Shown here piece after piece: positions 7,101 to 15,482 of a stretch of 64,000 bases of DNA. This DNA comes from Streptomyces sp. MMG1121 (GTDB lineage: Bacteria > Actinomycetota > Actinomycetes > Streptomycetales > Streptomycetaceae). Below the pieces are notes generated by a model. It saw nothing but the letters and a program-made list of their open reading frames with translations, was not told the DNA's origin and ran no database searches. Where the stretch lies: NCBI RefSeq assembly GCF_001280015.1, contig NZ_LGDV01000001.1, positions 62,001 to 126,000 of the forward strand, read 5' to 3'. Both the position numbers and the translations under genes were made by a program. How positions within the stretch are numbered: position 1 is the first letter of the stretch; each line of letters starts with the position of its first letter.

Positions 7101-10100
7101 TGATCGCCGCCTCCATCATCTTCTCGGTGATCTCGGTCTCGGTCAGACCGGCTCGCTCGGCGGCGTCCTTGGCGGCGAGCACTGCCTTGTACGTGCTGGG
7201 GATGATCTTGCTGAAGCGGGCCACGGCCGCGTCCCAGTCGGCGAGCAGCTTCTCGGCGACCGTGGAGCCGGTCTCCTCGGCGTGGCGGCGCACCACGTCG
7301 TGCAGCCACTGCCGGTCGGTGTCGTCCAGCGCCTCGACCGCCTCGGCGTTGCCGGCGTTGACGTTGTCGCCCTCGAGGTCGATGACGTAGGCGATGCCGC
7401 CCGACATGCCCGCCGCGAAGTTGCGGCCGGTCGGGCCGAGGACGACCGCGCGGCCACCGGTCATGTACTCGCAGCCGTGGTCGCCCACGCCCTCGGAGAC
7501 GACCGTCGCGCCGGAGTTGCGGACACAGAACCGCTCACCGGTACGGCCGCGCAGGAACAGCTCGCCGCCGGTGGCGCCGTAGCCGATGGTGTTGCCCGCG
7601 ATGGTCGAGTACTCGGCGAGGTGGTCGGCCGCGCGGTCCGGGCGGACCACGACCCGGCCGCCGGACAGGCCCTTGCCGACGTAGTCGTTGGCGTCGCCCT
7701 CCAGCCGCAGCGTGACACCGCGCGGCAGGAAGGCGCCGAAGGACTGGCCGGCCGAGCCGGTGAAGGTGATGTCGATGGTGTCGTCGGGCAGACCCGCGCC
7801 GCCGAACTTCTTCGTCACCTCGTGGCCGAGCATGGTGCCGACCGTGCGGTTGATGTTGCGGATGGCGACCTGGGCGCGCACCGGCTGGGCCTCGGTCACG
7901 TCGTTCGCGGCGAGCGCGTCGGCGGCGAGCCTGATCAGCTCGTTGTCCAGGGCCTTCTCCAGGCCGTGGTCCTGGGCGATCACCTGGTGGCGGACCGCGC
8001 CCTCGGGCAGCGACGGCACGTGGAAGAGCGGCTCCAGGTCCAGGCCCTGCGCCTTCCAGTGGGTCACCGCGCGCTCGACGTCCAGCACCTCGGCGTGGCC
8101 GACGGCCTCCTCGATGGAGCGGAAGCCCAGCTCGGCGAGCAGCTCCCGGACCTCCTCGGCGATGAACCGGAAGAAGTTCACGATGTACTCGGCCTTGCCG
8201 GCGAAGCGGTCGCGCAGGGTCGGGTTCTGGGTGGCGATACCGACCGGGCAGGTGTCCAGGTGGCAGACGCGCATCATGACGCAGCCGGAGACGACGAGCG
8301 GCGCGGTCGCGAAACCGAACTCCTCGGCACCGAGCAGCGCGGCGATGACGACGTCACGGCCGGTCTTCAGCTGGCCGTCGGTCTGTACGACGATCCGGTC
8401 GCGCAGGCCGTTGAGCAGCAGGGTCTGCTGGGTCTCGGCGAGGCCCAGCTCCCAGGGACCGCCCGCGTGCTTGAGCGAGGTGAGCGGGGAGGCGCCCGTA
8501 CCGCCGTCGTGACCGGAGATCAGGACCACGTCCGCGTGCGCCTTGGACACACCGGCGGCGACCGTGCCGACGCCGACCTCCGAGACCAGCTTCACGTGAA
8601 TCCGCGCCTGCGGGTTCGCGTTCTTCAGGTCGTGGATCAGCTGGGCCAGGTCCTCGATGGAGTAGATGTCGTGGTGCGGCGGCGGCGAGATGAGGCCCAC
8701 GCCCGGCGTCGAGTGACGCGTCTTCGCGACCCACGGGTAGACCTTGTGGCCGGGCAGCTGGCCGCCCTCGCCGGGCTTGGCGCCCTGGGCCATCTTGATC
8801 TGGATGTCGTCGGCGTTGACGAGGTACTCGCTCGTCACGCCGAAGCGGCCGGAGGCGACCTGCTTGATGGCGCTGCGCCGCGCCGGGTCGTACAGCCGCT
8901 CCGGGTCCTCGCCGCCCTCACCGGTGTTGGACTTGCCGCCCAGCTGGTTCATGGCGATGGCGAGGGTCTCGTGCGCCTCCTTGGAGATGGAGCCGTACGA
9001 CATCGCGCCCGTGGAGAAGCGCTTGACGATCTCGGAGACCGGCTCGACCTCGTCCACCGGGATCGGGGCGCGGTCGGAGGTGAAGCCGAACATGCCGCGC
9101 AGCGTCATCAGGCGCTCGGACTGCTCGTTCACGCGGTCGGTGTACTTCTTGAAGATGTCGAAGCTGCCGGTGCGCGTGGAGTGCTGGAGGCGGAAGACCG
9201 TCTCCGGGTCGAACAGGTGCGGCTCGCCCTCGCGGCGCCACTGGTACTCGCCGCCGATCTCCAGCGCGCGGTGCGCGGGAGCGATGCCGGAGGCGGGGTA
9301 GGCCTTGGCGTGGCGGGCGGCCACCTCCTCGGCGATGACGTCGATGCCGACGCCGCCGATCTTGGTGGCGGTGCCGTTGAAGTACTTCTCCACGAAGGTC
9401 TCGTCCAGGCCGACGGCCTCGAAGACCTGGGCGCCGCGGTAGGAGGCGACGGTGGAGATGCCCATCTTCGACATGACCTTCAGCACGCCCTTGCCGAGGG
9501 CGTAGATCAGGTTCTTGATGGCCTGCTCGGGCTCCAGGCCGTTCAGGAACGTGCCCGCGCGCAGCAGGTCCTCGACCGACTCCATCGCCAGGTACGGGTT
9601 GACGGCGGCGGCGCCGAAGCCGATGAGCAGGGCGACGTGGTGGACCTCGCGGACGTCGCCGGCCTCGACCAGCAGGCCCACGTGGGTGCGTTGCTTGGTG
9701 CGGATGAGGTGGTGGTGGACGGCCGCGGTGAGCAGCAGCGACGGGATCGGCGCGTGCTCGGCGTCGGAGTGCCGGTCGGACAGGACGATCAGCCGGGCGC
9801 CGTTCTCGATGGCCGCGTCGGCCTCGGCGCAGATCTCCTCGATGCGTGCGGCGAGGGAGTCACCGCCACCGGAGACGCGGAACAGACCCGAGAGCGTCGC
9901 GGCCTTCATGCCGGGCATGTCGCCGTCGGCGTTGATGTGGATGAGCTTGGCCAGCTCGTCGTTGTCGATCACCGGGAAGGGCAGCACGACGGACCGGCAG
10001 GAGGCGGCGCTCGGGTCGAGCAGGTTGCCCTGCGGGCCGAGCGAGCTGCGCAGGGAGGTGACCAGCTCCTCGCGGATCGCGTCCAGCGGCGGGTTGGTGA

Positions 10101-11685
10101 CCTGCGCGAACAGCTGGGTGAAGTAGTCGAACAGCAGTCGCGGGCGCTCGGAGAGGGCCGCGATCGGCGAGTCGGTGCCCATGGAGCCGATCGGCTCGAC
10201 GCCGGCCCGGGCCATCGGGGCGAGGATGACGCGCAGCTCCTCCTCGGTGTACCCGAAGGTCTGCTGGCGGCGGGTGACCGAGGCGTGGGTGTGGACGATG
10301 TGCTCGCGCTCGGGCAGGTCCCCCAGCTCGATCTCGCCGGCCTCCAGCCATTCGGCGTACGGCTGCTCGGCGGCGAGCGTCGCCTTGATCTCGTCGTCCT
10401 CGATGATGCGGTGCTCGGCGGTGTCGACGAGGAACATACGGCCGGGCTGGAGGCGGCCCTTGCGGACGACCTTGGCGGGGTCGATGTCGAGGACGCCGAC
10501 CTCGGAGCCGAGGACGACGAGGCCGTCGTCGGTGACCCAGTAGCGGCCGGGGCGCAGACCGTTGCGGTCGAGCACGGCGCCGACCTGGGTGCCGTCGGTG
10601 AAGGTGACGCAGGCCGGACCGTCCCAGGGCTCCATCATCGTGGAGTGGAACTCGTAGAAGGAGCGCCGGGCCGGGTCCATGGAGCCGTGGTTCTCCCACG
10701 CCTCCGGGATCATCATCAGCACGGAGTGCGGGAGCGAACGGCCGCCCAGGTGCAGCAGTTCCAGCACCTCGTCGAAGGAGGCGGAGTCGGAGGCGTCCGG
10801 CGTGCAGACCGGGAAGACGCGGGCGAGGTCGCCGTCGCCGAAGAGGTCGGAGACCAGCTGGGACTCGCGGGCGCGCATCCAGTTGCGGTTGCCCTTGACG
10901 GTGTTGATCTCACCGTTGTGCGCGACGAAGCGGTACGGGTGCGCGAGCGGCCACGACGGGAAGGTGTTCGTGGAGAAGCGGGAGTGGACGAGCGCGATCG
11001 CGGAGCCGAAGCGGCGGTCGGACAGGTCCGGGAAGAACGGCTCCAGCTGGCCGGTGGTCAGCATGCCCTTGTAGACGATCGTGCGGGCGGAGAGCGACGG
11101 GAAGTAGACACCGGCCTCGCGCTCGGCGCGCTTGCGCAGCACGAACGCCTTGCGGTCCAGCGCGATGCCCTGGCTGGCCCGGTCGGTCACGAAGATCTGC
11201 CGGAAGACCGGCATGGTGGAGCGGGCGGTGGCGCCGAGCAGCTCCGGGGCGACGGGAACGGCACGCCAGCCGAGGACGGTGAGCCCTTCCTCGCCGGCGA
11301 TCGTCTCGATCCGTGAGACGGCGTCCTCGGTGGCGTCCTCCGGAAGGAAGGCGATGCCTACCGCATAGGAGCCGACCGCGGGAAGGTCGAATCCGGCCAC
11401 GTCACGGAAGAAGGCGTCGGGCACCTGGGAGAGAATGCCGGCGCCGTCGCCCGAGTCGGGCTCGGAGCCGGTGGCACCACGGTGCTCCAGGTTGCGCAGG
11501 ACAGTGAGGGCCTGCTCGACCAGCGCGTGGGACGCCTCGCCGGTAAGGGTGGCGACGAAACCGACGCCACAGGCGTCGTGTTCGTTGCGGGGGTCATACA
11601 TACCCTGTGCAGCAGGGCGAGCATCCATGAACGACCAGTTCTGGCCATTCGCGGAATGCTGGGACGGCTGGCGCGGCGTACGCAT
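7093..11685 (-). CDS. gltB: Glutamate synthase large subunit (alpha)
   Basis: 1530-residue GltB. The class-II (Ntn) amidotransferase domain starts at the catalytic Cys in [10 protein letters not shown] (C39 from this start; the preceding 38 residues would be a removable propeptide). A central domain, an FMN-binding (alpha/beta)8 synthase domain and a C-terminal GXGXG beta-helix ([26 protein letters not shown]) follow. The [3Fe-4S] motif [15 protein letters not shown] and the intersubunit cysteines are intact. Start set at ATG 11685 ([14 protein letters not shown]) because GGGAGAG lies just upstream; an in-frame ATG at 11706 adds seven residues but has no ribosome site. A GlnR-like box lies about 75-90 nt upstream, consistent with nitrogen control. 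Confidence 0.96.
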   Translation of the reverse strand: MRTPRQPSQHSANGQNWSFMDARPAAQGMYDPRNEHDACGVGFVATLTGEASHALVEQALTVLRNLEHRGATGSEPDSGDGAGILSQVPDAFFRDVAGFDLPAVGSYAVGIAFLPEDATEDAVSRIETIAGEEGLTVLGWRAVPVAPELLGATARSTMPVFRQIFVTDRASQGIALDRKAFVLRKRAEREAGVYFPSLSARTIVYKGMLTTGQLEPFFPDLSDRRFGSAIALVHSRFSTNTFPSWPLAHPYRFVAHNGEINTVKGNRNWMRARESQLVSDLFGDGDLARVFPVCTPDASDSASFDEVLELLHLGGRSLPHSVLMMIPEAWENHGSMDPARRSFYEFHSTMMEPWDGPACVTFTDGTQVGAVLDRNGLRPGRYWVTDDGLVVLGSEVGVLDIDPAKVVRKGRLQPGRMFLVDTAEHRIIEDDEIKATLAAEQPYAEWLEAGEIELGDLPEREHIVHTHASVTRRQQTFGYTEEELRVILAPMARAGVEPIGSMGTDSPIAALSERPRLLFDYFTQLFAQVTNPPLDAIREELVTSLRSSLGPQGNLLDPSAASCRSVVLPFPVIDNDELAKLIHINADGDMPGMKAATLSGLFRVSGGGDSLAARIEEICAEADAAIENGARLIVLSDRHSDAEHAPIPSLLLTAAVHHHLIRTKQRTHVGLLVEAGDVREVHHVALLIGFGAAAVNPYLAMESVEDLLRAGTFLNGLEPEQAIKNLIYALGKGVLKVMSKMGISTVASYRGAQVFEAVGLDETFVEKYFNGTATKIGGVGIDVIAEEVAARHAKAYPASGIAPAHRALEIGGEYQWRREGEPHLFDPETVFRLQHSTRTGSFDIFKKYTDRVNEQSERLMTLRGMFGFTSDRAPIPVDEVEPVSEIVKRFSTGAMSYGSISKEAHETLAIAMNQLGGKSNTGEGGEDPERLYDPARRSAIKQVASGRFGVTSEYLVNADDIQIKMAQGAKPGEGGQLPGHKVYPWVAKTRHSTPGVGLISPPPHHDIYSIEDLAQLIHDLKNANPQARIHVKLVSEVGVGTVAAGVSKAHADVVLISGHDGGTGASPLTSLKHAGGPWELGLAETQQTLLLNGLRDRIVVQTDGQLKTGRDVVIAALLGAEEFGFATAPLVVSGCVMMRVCHLDTCPVGIATQNPTLRDRFAGKAEYIVNFFRFIAEEVRELLAELGFRSIEEAVGHAEVLDVERAVTHWKAQGLDLEPLFHVPSLPEGAVRHQVIAQDHGLEKALDNELIRLAADALAANDVTEAQPVRAQVAIRNINRTVGTMLGHEVTKKFGGAGLPDDTIDITFTGSAGQSFGAFLPRGVTLRLEGDANDYVGKGLSGGRVVVRPDRAADHLAEYSTIAGNTIGYGATGGELFLRGRTGERFCVRNSGATVVSEGVGDHGCEYMTGGRAVVLGPTGRNFAAGMSGGIAYVIDLEGDNVNAGNAEAVEALDDTDRQWLHDVVRRHAEETGSTVAEKLLADWDAAVARFSKIIPSTYKAVLAAKDAAERAGLTETEITEKMMEAAING

Positions 11686-11759
11686 CGGCTCTCCCGTCGT
11701 CGTCATGTGGCATGTGGCAGGTGCCGAGGGACGACGTTGGCCCTCTGCGTGTGATCAAA

Positions 11760-11775
11760 ATTTCGTGCAGGTTAC
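11760..11775 (-). promoter_or_regulatory. GlnR-like box upstream of gltB
   Basis: On the minus strand the sequence reads GTAAC-CTGCAC-GAAAT, matching the actinobacterial GlnR consensus gTnAc-n6-GaAAc in nine of ten specified positions. It lies 75-90 nt upstream of the chosen gltB start. GlnR control of ammonium assimilation genes is well established in Streptomyces; its use at this site is inferred from the match. Confidence 0.55.
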
Positions 11776-11842
11776 ATGATGGAGCGGTTCTCGGGAAGCG
11801 GATACTCCGTTCCAGCATGCGGACGCCACGGGGTCCATGGCA

Positions 11843-11910
11843 GAGGTGCCGCACGGTGACGGCGGGGCGCCGCACGGGGCGGCGGAGGTACCGCGCGGTG
11901 GCGGCGGTGC
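11843..11910. repeat. Imperfect 26-nt direct repeat in the gltB-VIT gap
   Basis: The 444-bp gap 11686-12130 contains no convincing gene. Besides the GlnR-like box and a terminal hairpin it holds two copies of a 26-nt unit starting GAGGTGCCGCACGG (11843-11868) and GAGGTACCGCGCGG (11885-11910), 42 nt apart, with four mismatches. Function unknown. Confidence 0.4.
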
Positions 11911-12093
11911 CGCGCGTGGCGGCGACGTGTGACGGGACCTTCGCGGACAAGATCGGTCGGATCGGCGTCCGTCGGCCCAAGGGGGGCGGGGGGAGCCTCA
12001 TCGGCCCACCCCACGGGGGTGCGGCAGGCGTCATTGCCCGCAGCGCTTACGGCTCATGCCCGGTGGTCAACCAGTCGAAACCAGCGAGTAACG

Positions 12094-12123
12094 GCTACTT
12101 ATGCGGCCCAACGCATAAGTAGC
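12094..12123. terminator. 12-bp perfect inverted repeat after the VIT gene
   Basis: GCTACTTATGCG (12094-12105) / CGCATAAGTAGC (12112-12123) with a 6-nt loop, 7 nt past the VIT stop. Its position suits a terminator. The stem is unusually AT-rich for this genome and there is no U-tract, so an operator is the alternative. Confidence 0.5.
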
Positions 12124-12130
12124 GGTCTCG

Positions 12131-12862
12131 CTATCCTACGGCCGTTCCGAACAGGCTGCCCAGGGCGTACGTCACACCGGCCGCCGCACCGCCGAGTGCG
12201 AGCTGCCTCAGACCGCTGTACAACCAGCTGCGCGCGGTCACCTTGGCCACGACGGCACCGCAGCCGAACAGTCCGACGAGGGCCAGCAGCAGGGTGGGCC
12301 ACAGCGCGGTCACGCCGAACAGGAAGGGCAGCACGGGCAGCAGGGCACCGAGGGCGAAGGATCCGAAGGACGAGACGGCGGCGACCAGCGGCGAGGGCAG
12401 GTCGCCGGGGTCGATGCCCAGCTCCTCGCGGGCGTGTATCTCCAGGGCCTGCTCGGGATCCCTGGACAGCTGCCGGGCGACCTCCCGGGCCAGCTCGGGC
12501 TCGACGCCGCGGGCCGCGTACAGCGCCGCCAGCTCGTTCTCCTCGTCCTGCGGGTGCTTGCGCAGCTCACGGCGCTCGACGTCCAGCTCGGCCTCGACCA
12601 GCTCGCGCTGGGAGGCGACGGAGGTGTACTCACCGGCCGCCATCGAGAAGGCGCCGGCGGCGAGCCCCGCGAGCCCGGTGATCACGATGGTCTGATGACT
12701 CACCGACCCGCCGGCCACACCGGTCATCAGGGCGAGGTTGGAGACGAGACCGTCCATCGCGCCGAAGACGGCGGGGCGCAGCCAGCCGCCGTTGACATCG
12801 CGGTGCGTGTGGTTGTCACGGTGCGCCTCGTGCAGCGCGGCCTGGGTTTCGATGATGGCCAT
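12131..12862 (-). CDS. VIT1/CCC1-family iron/manganese transporter
   Basis: 243-residue integral membrane protein of the vacuolar-iron-transporter family, which in bacteria is thought to export Fe2+ or Mn2+. The first helix carries the family signature WLRPAVFGAMDGLVSNLALMTGVAGG. The second has AAGAFSMAAGEYTSVASQRE, followed by a Glu-rich cytoplasmic metal-binding helix (VEAELDVERRELRKHPQDEENELAALYAARG). Three more hydrophobic segments follow, making five in total. The start ATG at 12862 follows a G-rich run. Two sequences resembling DtxR/IdeR-type metalloregulator sites lie upstream, consistent with metal-dependent control. Confidence 0.9.
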   Translation of the reverse strand: MAIIETQAALHEAHRDNHTHRDVNGGWLRPAVFGAMDGLVSNLALMTGVAGGSVSHQTIVITGLAGLAAGAFSMAAGEYTSVASQRELVEAELDVERRELRKHPQDEENELAALYAARGVEPELAREVARQLSRDPEQALEIHAREELGIDPGDLPSPLVAAVSSFGSFALGALLPVLPFLFGVTALWPTLLLALVGLFGCGAVVAKVTARSWLYSGLRQLALGGAAAGVTYALGSLFGTAVG

Positions 12863-12879
12863 GCGGACCCCCGGATAGC

Positions 12880-12899
12880 TTAGCCAAAGCTAACTTTGG
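12880..12899 (-). promoter_or_regulatory. Interleaved palindromes ahead of the VIT transporter
   Basis: TTAGC-CAAA-GCTAA (12880-12893) overlaps CCAAAG-CTAA-CTTTGG (12884-12899), 18-37 nt upstream of the VIT ATG. Read on the minus strand, GTTAGCTTTGGCTAA shares 11 of 19 positions with the Streptomyces iron-box consensus as I remember it (TTAGGTTAGGCTCACCTAA). Likely an operator; the regulator is inferred. Confidence 0.5.
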
Positions 12900-12961
12900 A
12901 CGAGTTCTACTTTTCGACACCACTGAAGATACGCCGCCCCTTCCGCTCTCGCCACCAAGGA

Positions 12962-12980
12962 AAGGCTGGGCTAACCTGCG
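12962..12980 (-). promoter_or_regulatory. Possible second DtxR-family half-site
   Basis: The minus strand reads GCAGGTTAGCCCAGCC, containing the AGGTTAG core of iron boxes, about 100 nt upstream of the VIT start and 140 nt upstream of the first ARH gene. The second half of the site is poor. Confidence 0.3.
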
Positions 12981-13120
12981 ACTTTACGTATTTTGCTCAT
13001 CCGTGCTATTGGCTGCTCAGATGCCAAGTGGGTGATGCGGACCGCGCGAAGGCGCCCAGGACGGCAGGCCGTGGGACACATCCGCAAAGGATCCTCGTGG
13101 TCCCCCGAAGGAGGCCGCCC

Positions 13121-14359
13121 ATGGCATCGATCGCCCGCACTCCCCCGGTCCCGGCGCCCGGAGACACCGCCGAAGACACCGCCGGACTGCGCGAACGGGC
13201 CCGTGGCGCGCTGCTCGGCCTCGCCGTGGGCGATGCGCTGGGCGCGCCCGCGGAGAACCTCAGGCCCTCGCAGATCCGCGCCCGCTGGGGCCGCATCACG
13301 GGGTACGTCGCCGATCGCCCCTGCGGCACGGACGACACGGAGTACGCGATCTTCTCGGGACTGCTGCTGGCCCGGCACGGCTCGGCGCTCACCCCGGCCC
13401 ATGCGGAGGCGGCCTGGCACGAGTGGATCGCCGACCGGGCCGAGGGCCCCTTCCGCGGCGCCGGCTTCAGCGAGCGCGGCACACTGGAGAACCTCCGCCG
13501 CGGCCTCGCGGCCCCCATCTCCGCCCAGCACCGCCACGCGTGGAGCGACGGGCTGGCGATGCGGGCGGCCCCGTTCGGCGTCTTCGCGGCGGGCCGCCCC
13601 GCCGAAGCGGCCCGTCTGGTGGCGATCGACGGCCAGGTCAGCCATGAGGGCGAGGGCATCTACGGCGGTCAGGCGGTGGCGGCGGGCGTGGCGGCGGCGA
13701 TGACCGGCGCCCCGGTCCCGGTGGTGATCGCCGCCGCGCTCGCGGCCGTCCCGGACGACTCCTGGACGGCGCGCTCCCTGCGGCGCGCGGTGGCCGTGGC
13801 CCACCGCGGCGAACGCGCGGTCCGCTCCGCGGTGGTGATCGGCGGCTACCCCTGGACCGACCTGGCTCCCGAGGCGGTCGCCCTCGCCTTCGGCGCGTAC
13901 GCGGCGGCCGACGGCGACTTCCGGGAGGCGGTGCTGACGGCCGTCAACATGGGCCGCGACGCGGACACGACGGCGGCGGTGGCAGGCGCGCTGTCCGGCG
14001 CGACCCAGGGCATCTCCGCGATCCCCCCGGCCTGGACCACCCCCATCGGCCCGGCCCGCGGCCGCTGCCTGCCGTCCATGGCGGGCCATCACGTGCTGGA
14101 CGTGGCGGAGTTGCTGGTCCCCGGGGACATCGGGAAGTGGGGGGAGGGGGTGGTACTTCCAGGGTTGCTGCCGGAGGGGGTGGGGGCGGGAGTGCGGGCG
14201 GGGACCCTGCCGGAGACGGCCCTGCCCGCCCCGCCCCCGGCGTCCGCCCCTCGGCCGGCCGAGTCGAGCGGGCGGGTGGACGAGTGGGCGTCCAGGGGGC
14301 GGAGCCCCCTGGTGGGGGCGGGGAACCCCGGGCACCCGGACGGCGAGGGTCAGCTGTGA
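13121..14359 (+). CDS. ADP-ribosylglycohydrolase-family protein 1 (intact metal motifs)
   Basis: 412-residue ARH/DraG-like hydrolase, first gene of a seven-gene coupled operon. The N-terminal motif ALLGLAVGDALGAPAE is followed by the first metal motif T70-D-D-T73 (CGTDDTEYA). The second, GRDADT with D280/D282/T283, matches the D-x-D-T of the dinuclear Mg2+ site, so it is predicted catalytic on an ADP-ribosyl or related ribosyl bond. Start at ATG 13121, preceded by GAAGGAGG, rather than the longer frame. The last 70 or so residues are low-complexity and Gly/Pro-rich, encoded over G-runs and a palindrome. Its stop overlaps the next GTG (GTGA). Confidence 0.88.
   Translation: MASIARTPPVPAPGDTAEDTAGLRERARGALLGLAVGDALGAPAENLRPSQIRARWGRITGYVADRPCGTDDTEYAIFSGLLLARHGSALTPAHAEAAWHEWIADRAEGPFRGAGFSERGTLENLRRGLAAPISAQHRHAWSDGLAMRAAPFGVFAAGRPAEAARLVAIDGQVSHEGEGIYGGQAVAAGVAAAMTGAPVPVVIAAALAAVPDDSWTARSLRRAVAVAHRGERAVRSAVVIGGYPWTDLAPEAVALAFGAYAAADGDFREAVLTAVNMGRDADTTAAVAGALSGATQGISAIPPAWTTPIGPARGRCLPSMAGHHVLDVAELLVPGDIGKWGEGVVLPGLLPEGVGAGVRAGTLPETALPAPPPASAPRPAESSGRVDEWASRGRSPLVGAGNPGHPDGEGQL
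14122..14205 (+). other. G-quadruplex-prone coding stretch
   Basis: Two runs fit G3+N1-7 four times: GGGG-ACATC-GGG-AAGT-GGGGGG-A-GGGGG near 14122-14152, and a second G-run set near 14173-14205. They lie on the coding strand of the low-complexity 3' tail of the first ARH gene. Confidence 0.4.
14292..14312. repeat. 9-bp palindrome with 3-nt loop at the end of ARH gene 1
   Basis: CCAGGGGGC-GGA-GCCCCCTGG is a perfect hairpin inside the last codons of the first ARH gene. It resembles the GGGGGC...GCCCCC palindromes scattered through Streptomyces intergenic DNA, suggesting the gene has been extended through a former 3' untranslated repeat. Confidence 0.45.
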
Positions 14360-15474
14360 ACGCGCGCCGTATCGAGGGGCTGCTGCTCGGGCTCGCCGCG
14401 GGAGACGCCGCCGGCTGGCCCGCCGCACGGCACCGAGCCAGCCGCATGCCCGAGTGGACCCGGCGCCTCACGCGAGAGCTGGACACCTTCGCGGAGCAGA
14501 ACGCCACCACCACACTCCCCGTGCCGATCGCCCTCAACCAACCCCCCGAGCCCCTGCGCCTCGGCCCCTCCGACGACGCGGAGTGGGCGGCCTTCGCCGC
14601 GGAGGCGGTGCTGCGGGCCGGCGACGACGACGTCCTCGGCGACCTCAGCCGAGAGCGCCGTACCCGCGCCGCCATCGACCTCACCTGGACCGCCGTCGCC
14701 GCGGAGGTCGCCGCCGCGGCGGACCGCGCGCCCGAGGTCGAGTCCGCCGTCCTCCCGCTGCGCGCCCGCATCTCCGTCCGCGCCGGACTCGGCAACCTCG
14801 CCGCCGGCCTGCGCCCGCCCGCCACCGGCCACGACAACCCGCACTACTTCGACGACGCCGCCTGCGTGCGGGCCTGCGTCCTCGCCGTCGCCCACCCCGG
14901 TGACCCCGAACGCGCCGCCGCCCTCGCCGAGTTCGACGCCCGCTACACCCAGGACGGCGACGGCGTGCACGGTGCCAGGGCCATGGCCGCCGCCCTCGCC
15001 CTGGCCCTCATCGGCGCCGAGCCGGACACCTGTGTGACCGCCGCGCTCGCCGAACTCCCGGGCGACACGGAGATCGGCCGCAACGCCCGCCACGCCCTCG
15101 CCCTGGCCGAGGGCGGCGAGTCCGCCTTCGCCCTCGTCCCGCTGCTGGAGCACCAGATCGTCGACCACGTCTACAGCTACGGCATCGCCGCCGCCGAGAC
15201 CGTCCCGGTCGCCCTCGCCCTCGCCACCGCCGCCGGCGGCCGGATCGACACGGCCGTACCCGCCGCCGCCTGCCTGTCCCGCGTCGCCGACTCCGCCCCC
15301 GCCCTCACGGGCGCCCTCACCGGAGCCCTCGGCGGCGGCGCGTCCGTCCCACAGACCTGGCGGGACGCCTGCCGCACCCTGTCCGGCTGCGCCCTGCCCC
15401 GCCTCACCGGCACCGACCTGGTGGAACTCGCCGGACTCCTGGAAGCCGCACAACCGGCCCGCCCAGGAGGATGA
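14356..15474 (+). CDS. ADP-ribosylglycohydrolase-family protein 2 (degenerate metal motif)
   Basis: 372-residue divergent ARH-fold protein. It keeps the family start (RIEGLLLGLAAGDAAGWPAARH) and a first Asp pair in S72-D-D-A75 (PSDDAEWAAF), but both Thr residues are replaced. The second motif, expected as G-x-D-x-D-T, reads S308-R-V-A-D-S313, so the first Asp of that pair is Val. This suggests weakened or lost catalysis, perhaps a regulatory or structural partner of its neighbours. Its GTG overlaps the stop of gene 1 (GTGA) with GAGGG upstream, implying coupled translation. Ala-rich composition is high even for this genome. Confidence 0.8.
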   Translation: MNARRIEGLLLGLAAGDAAGWPAARHRASRMPEWTRRLTRELDTFAEQNATTTLPVPIALNQPPEPLRLGPSDDAEWAAFAAEAVLRAGDDDVLGDLSRERRTRAAIDLTWTAVAAEVAAAADRAPEVESAVLPLRARISVRAGLGNLAAGLRPPATGHDNPHYFDDAACVRACVLAVAHPGDPERAAALAEFDARYTQDGDGVHGARAMAAALALALIGAEPDTCVTAALAELPGDTEIGRNARHALALAEGGESAFALVPLLEHQIVDHVYSYGIAAAETVPVALALATAAGGRIDTAVPAAACLSRVADSAPALTGALTGALGGGASVPQTWRDACRTLSGCALPRLTGTDLVELAGLLEAAQPARPGG

Positions 15475-15482
15475 TTCGGGGC

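Noticed and set aside
7027..11316. Very long open frame on the plus strand opposite gltB
   Set aside because: It is the antisense shadow of a clear GltB sequence; such frames arise from third-position GC bias and the peptide is Gly/Val/Arg/Asp low-complexity.
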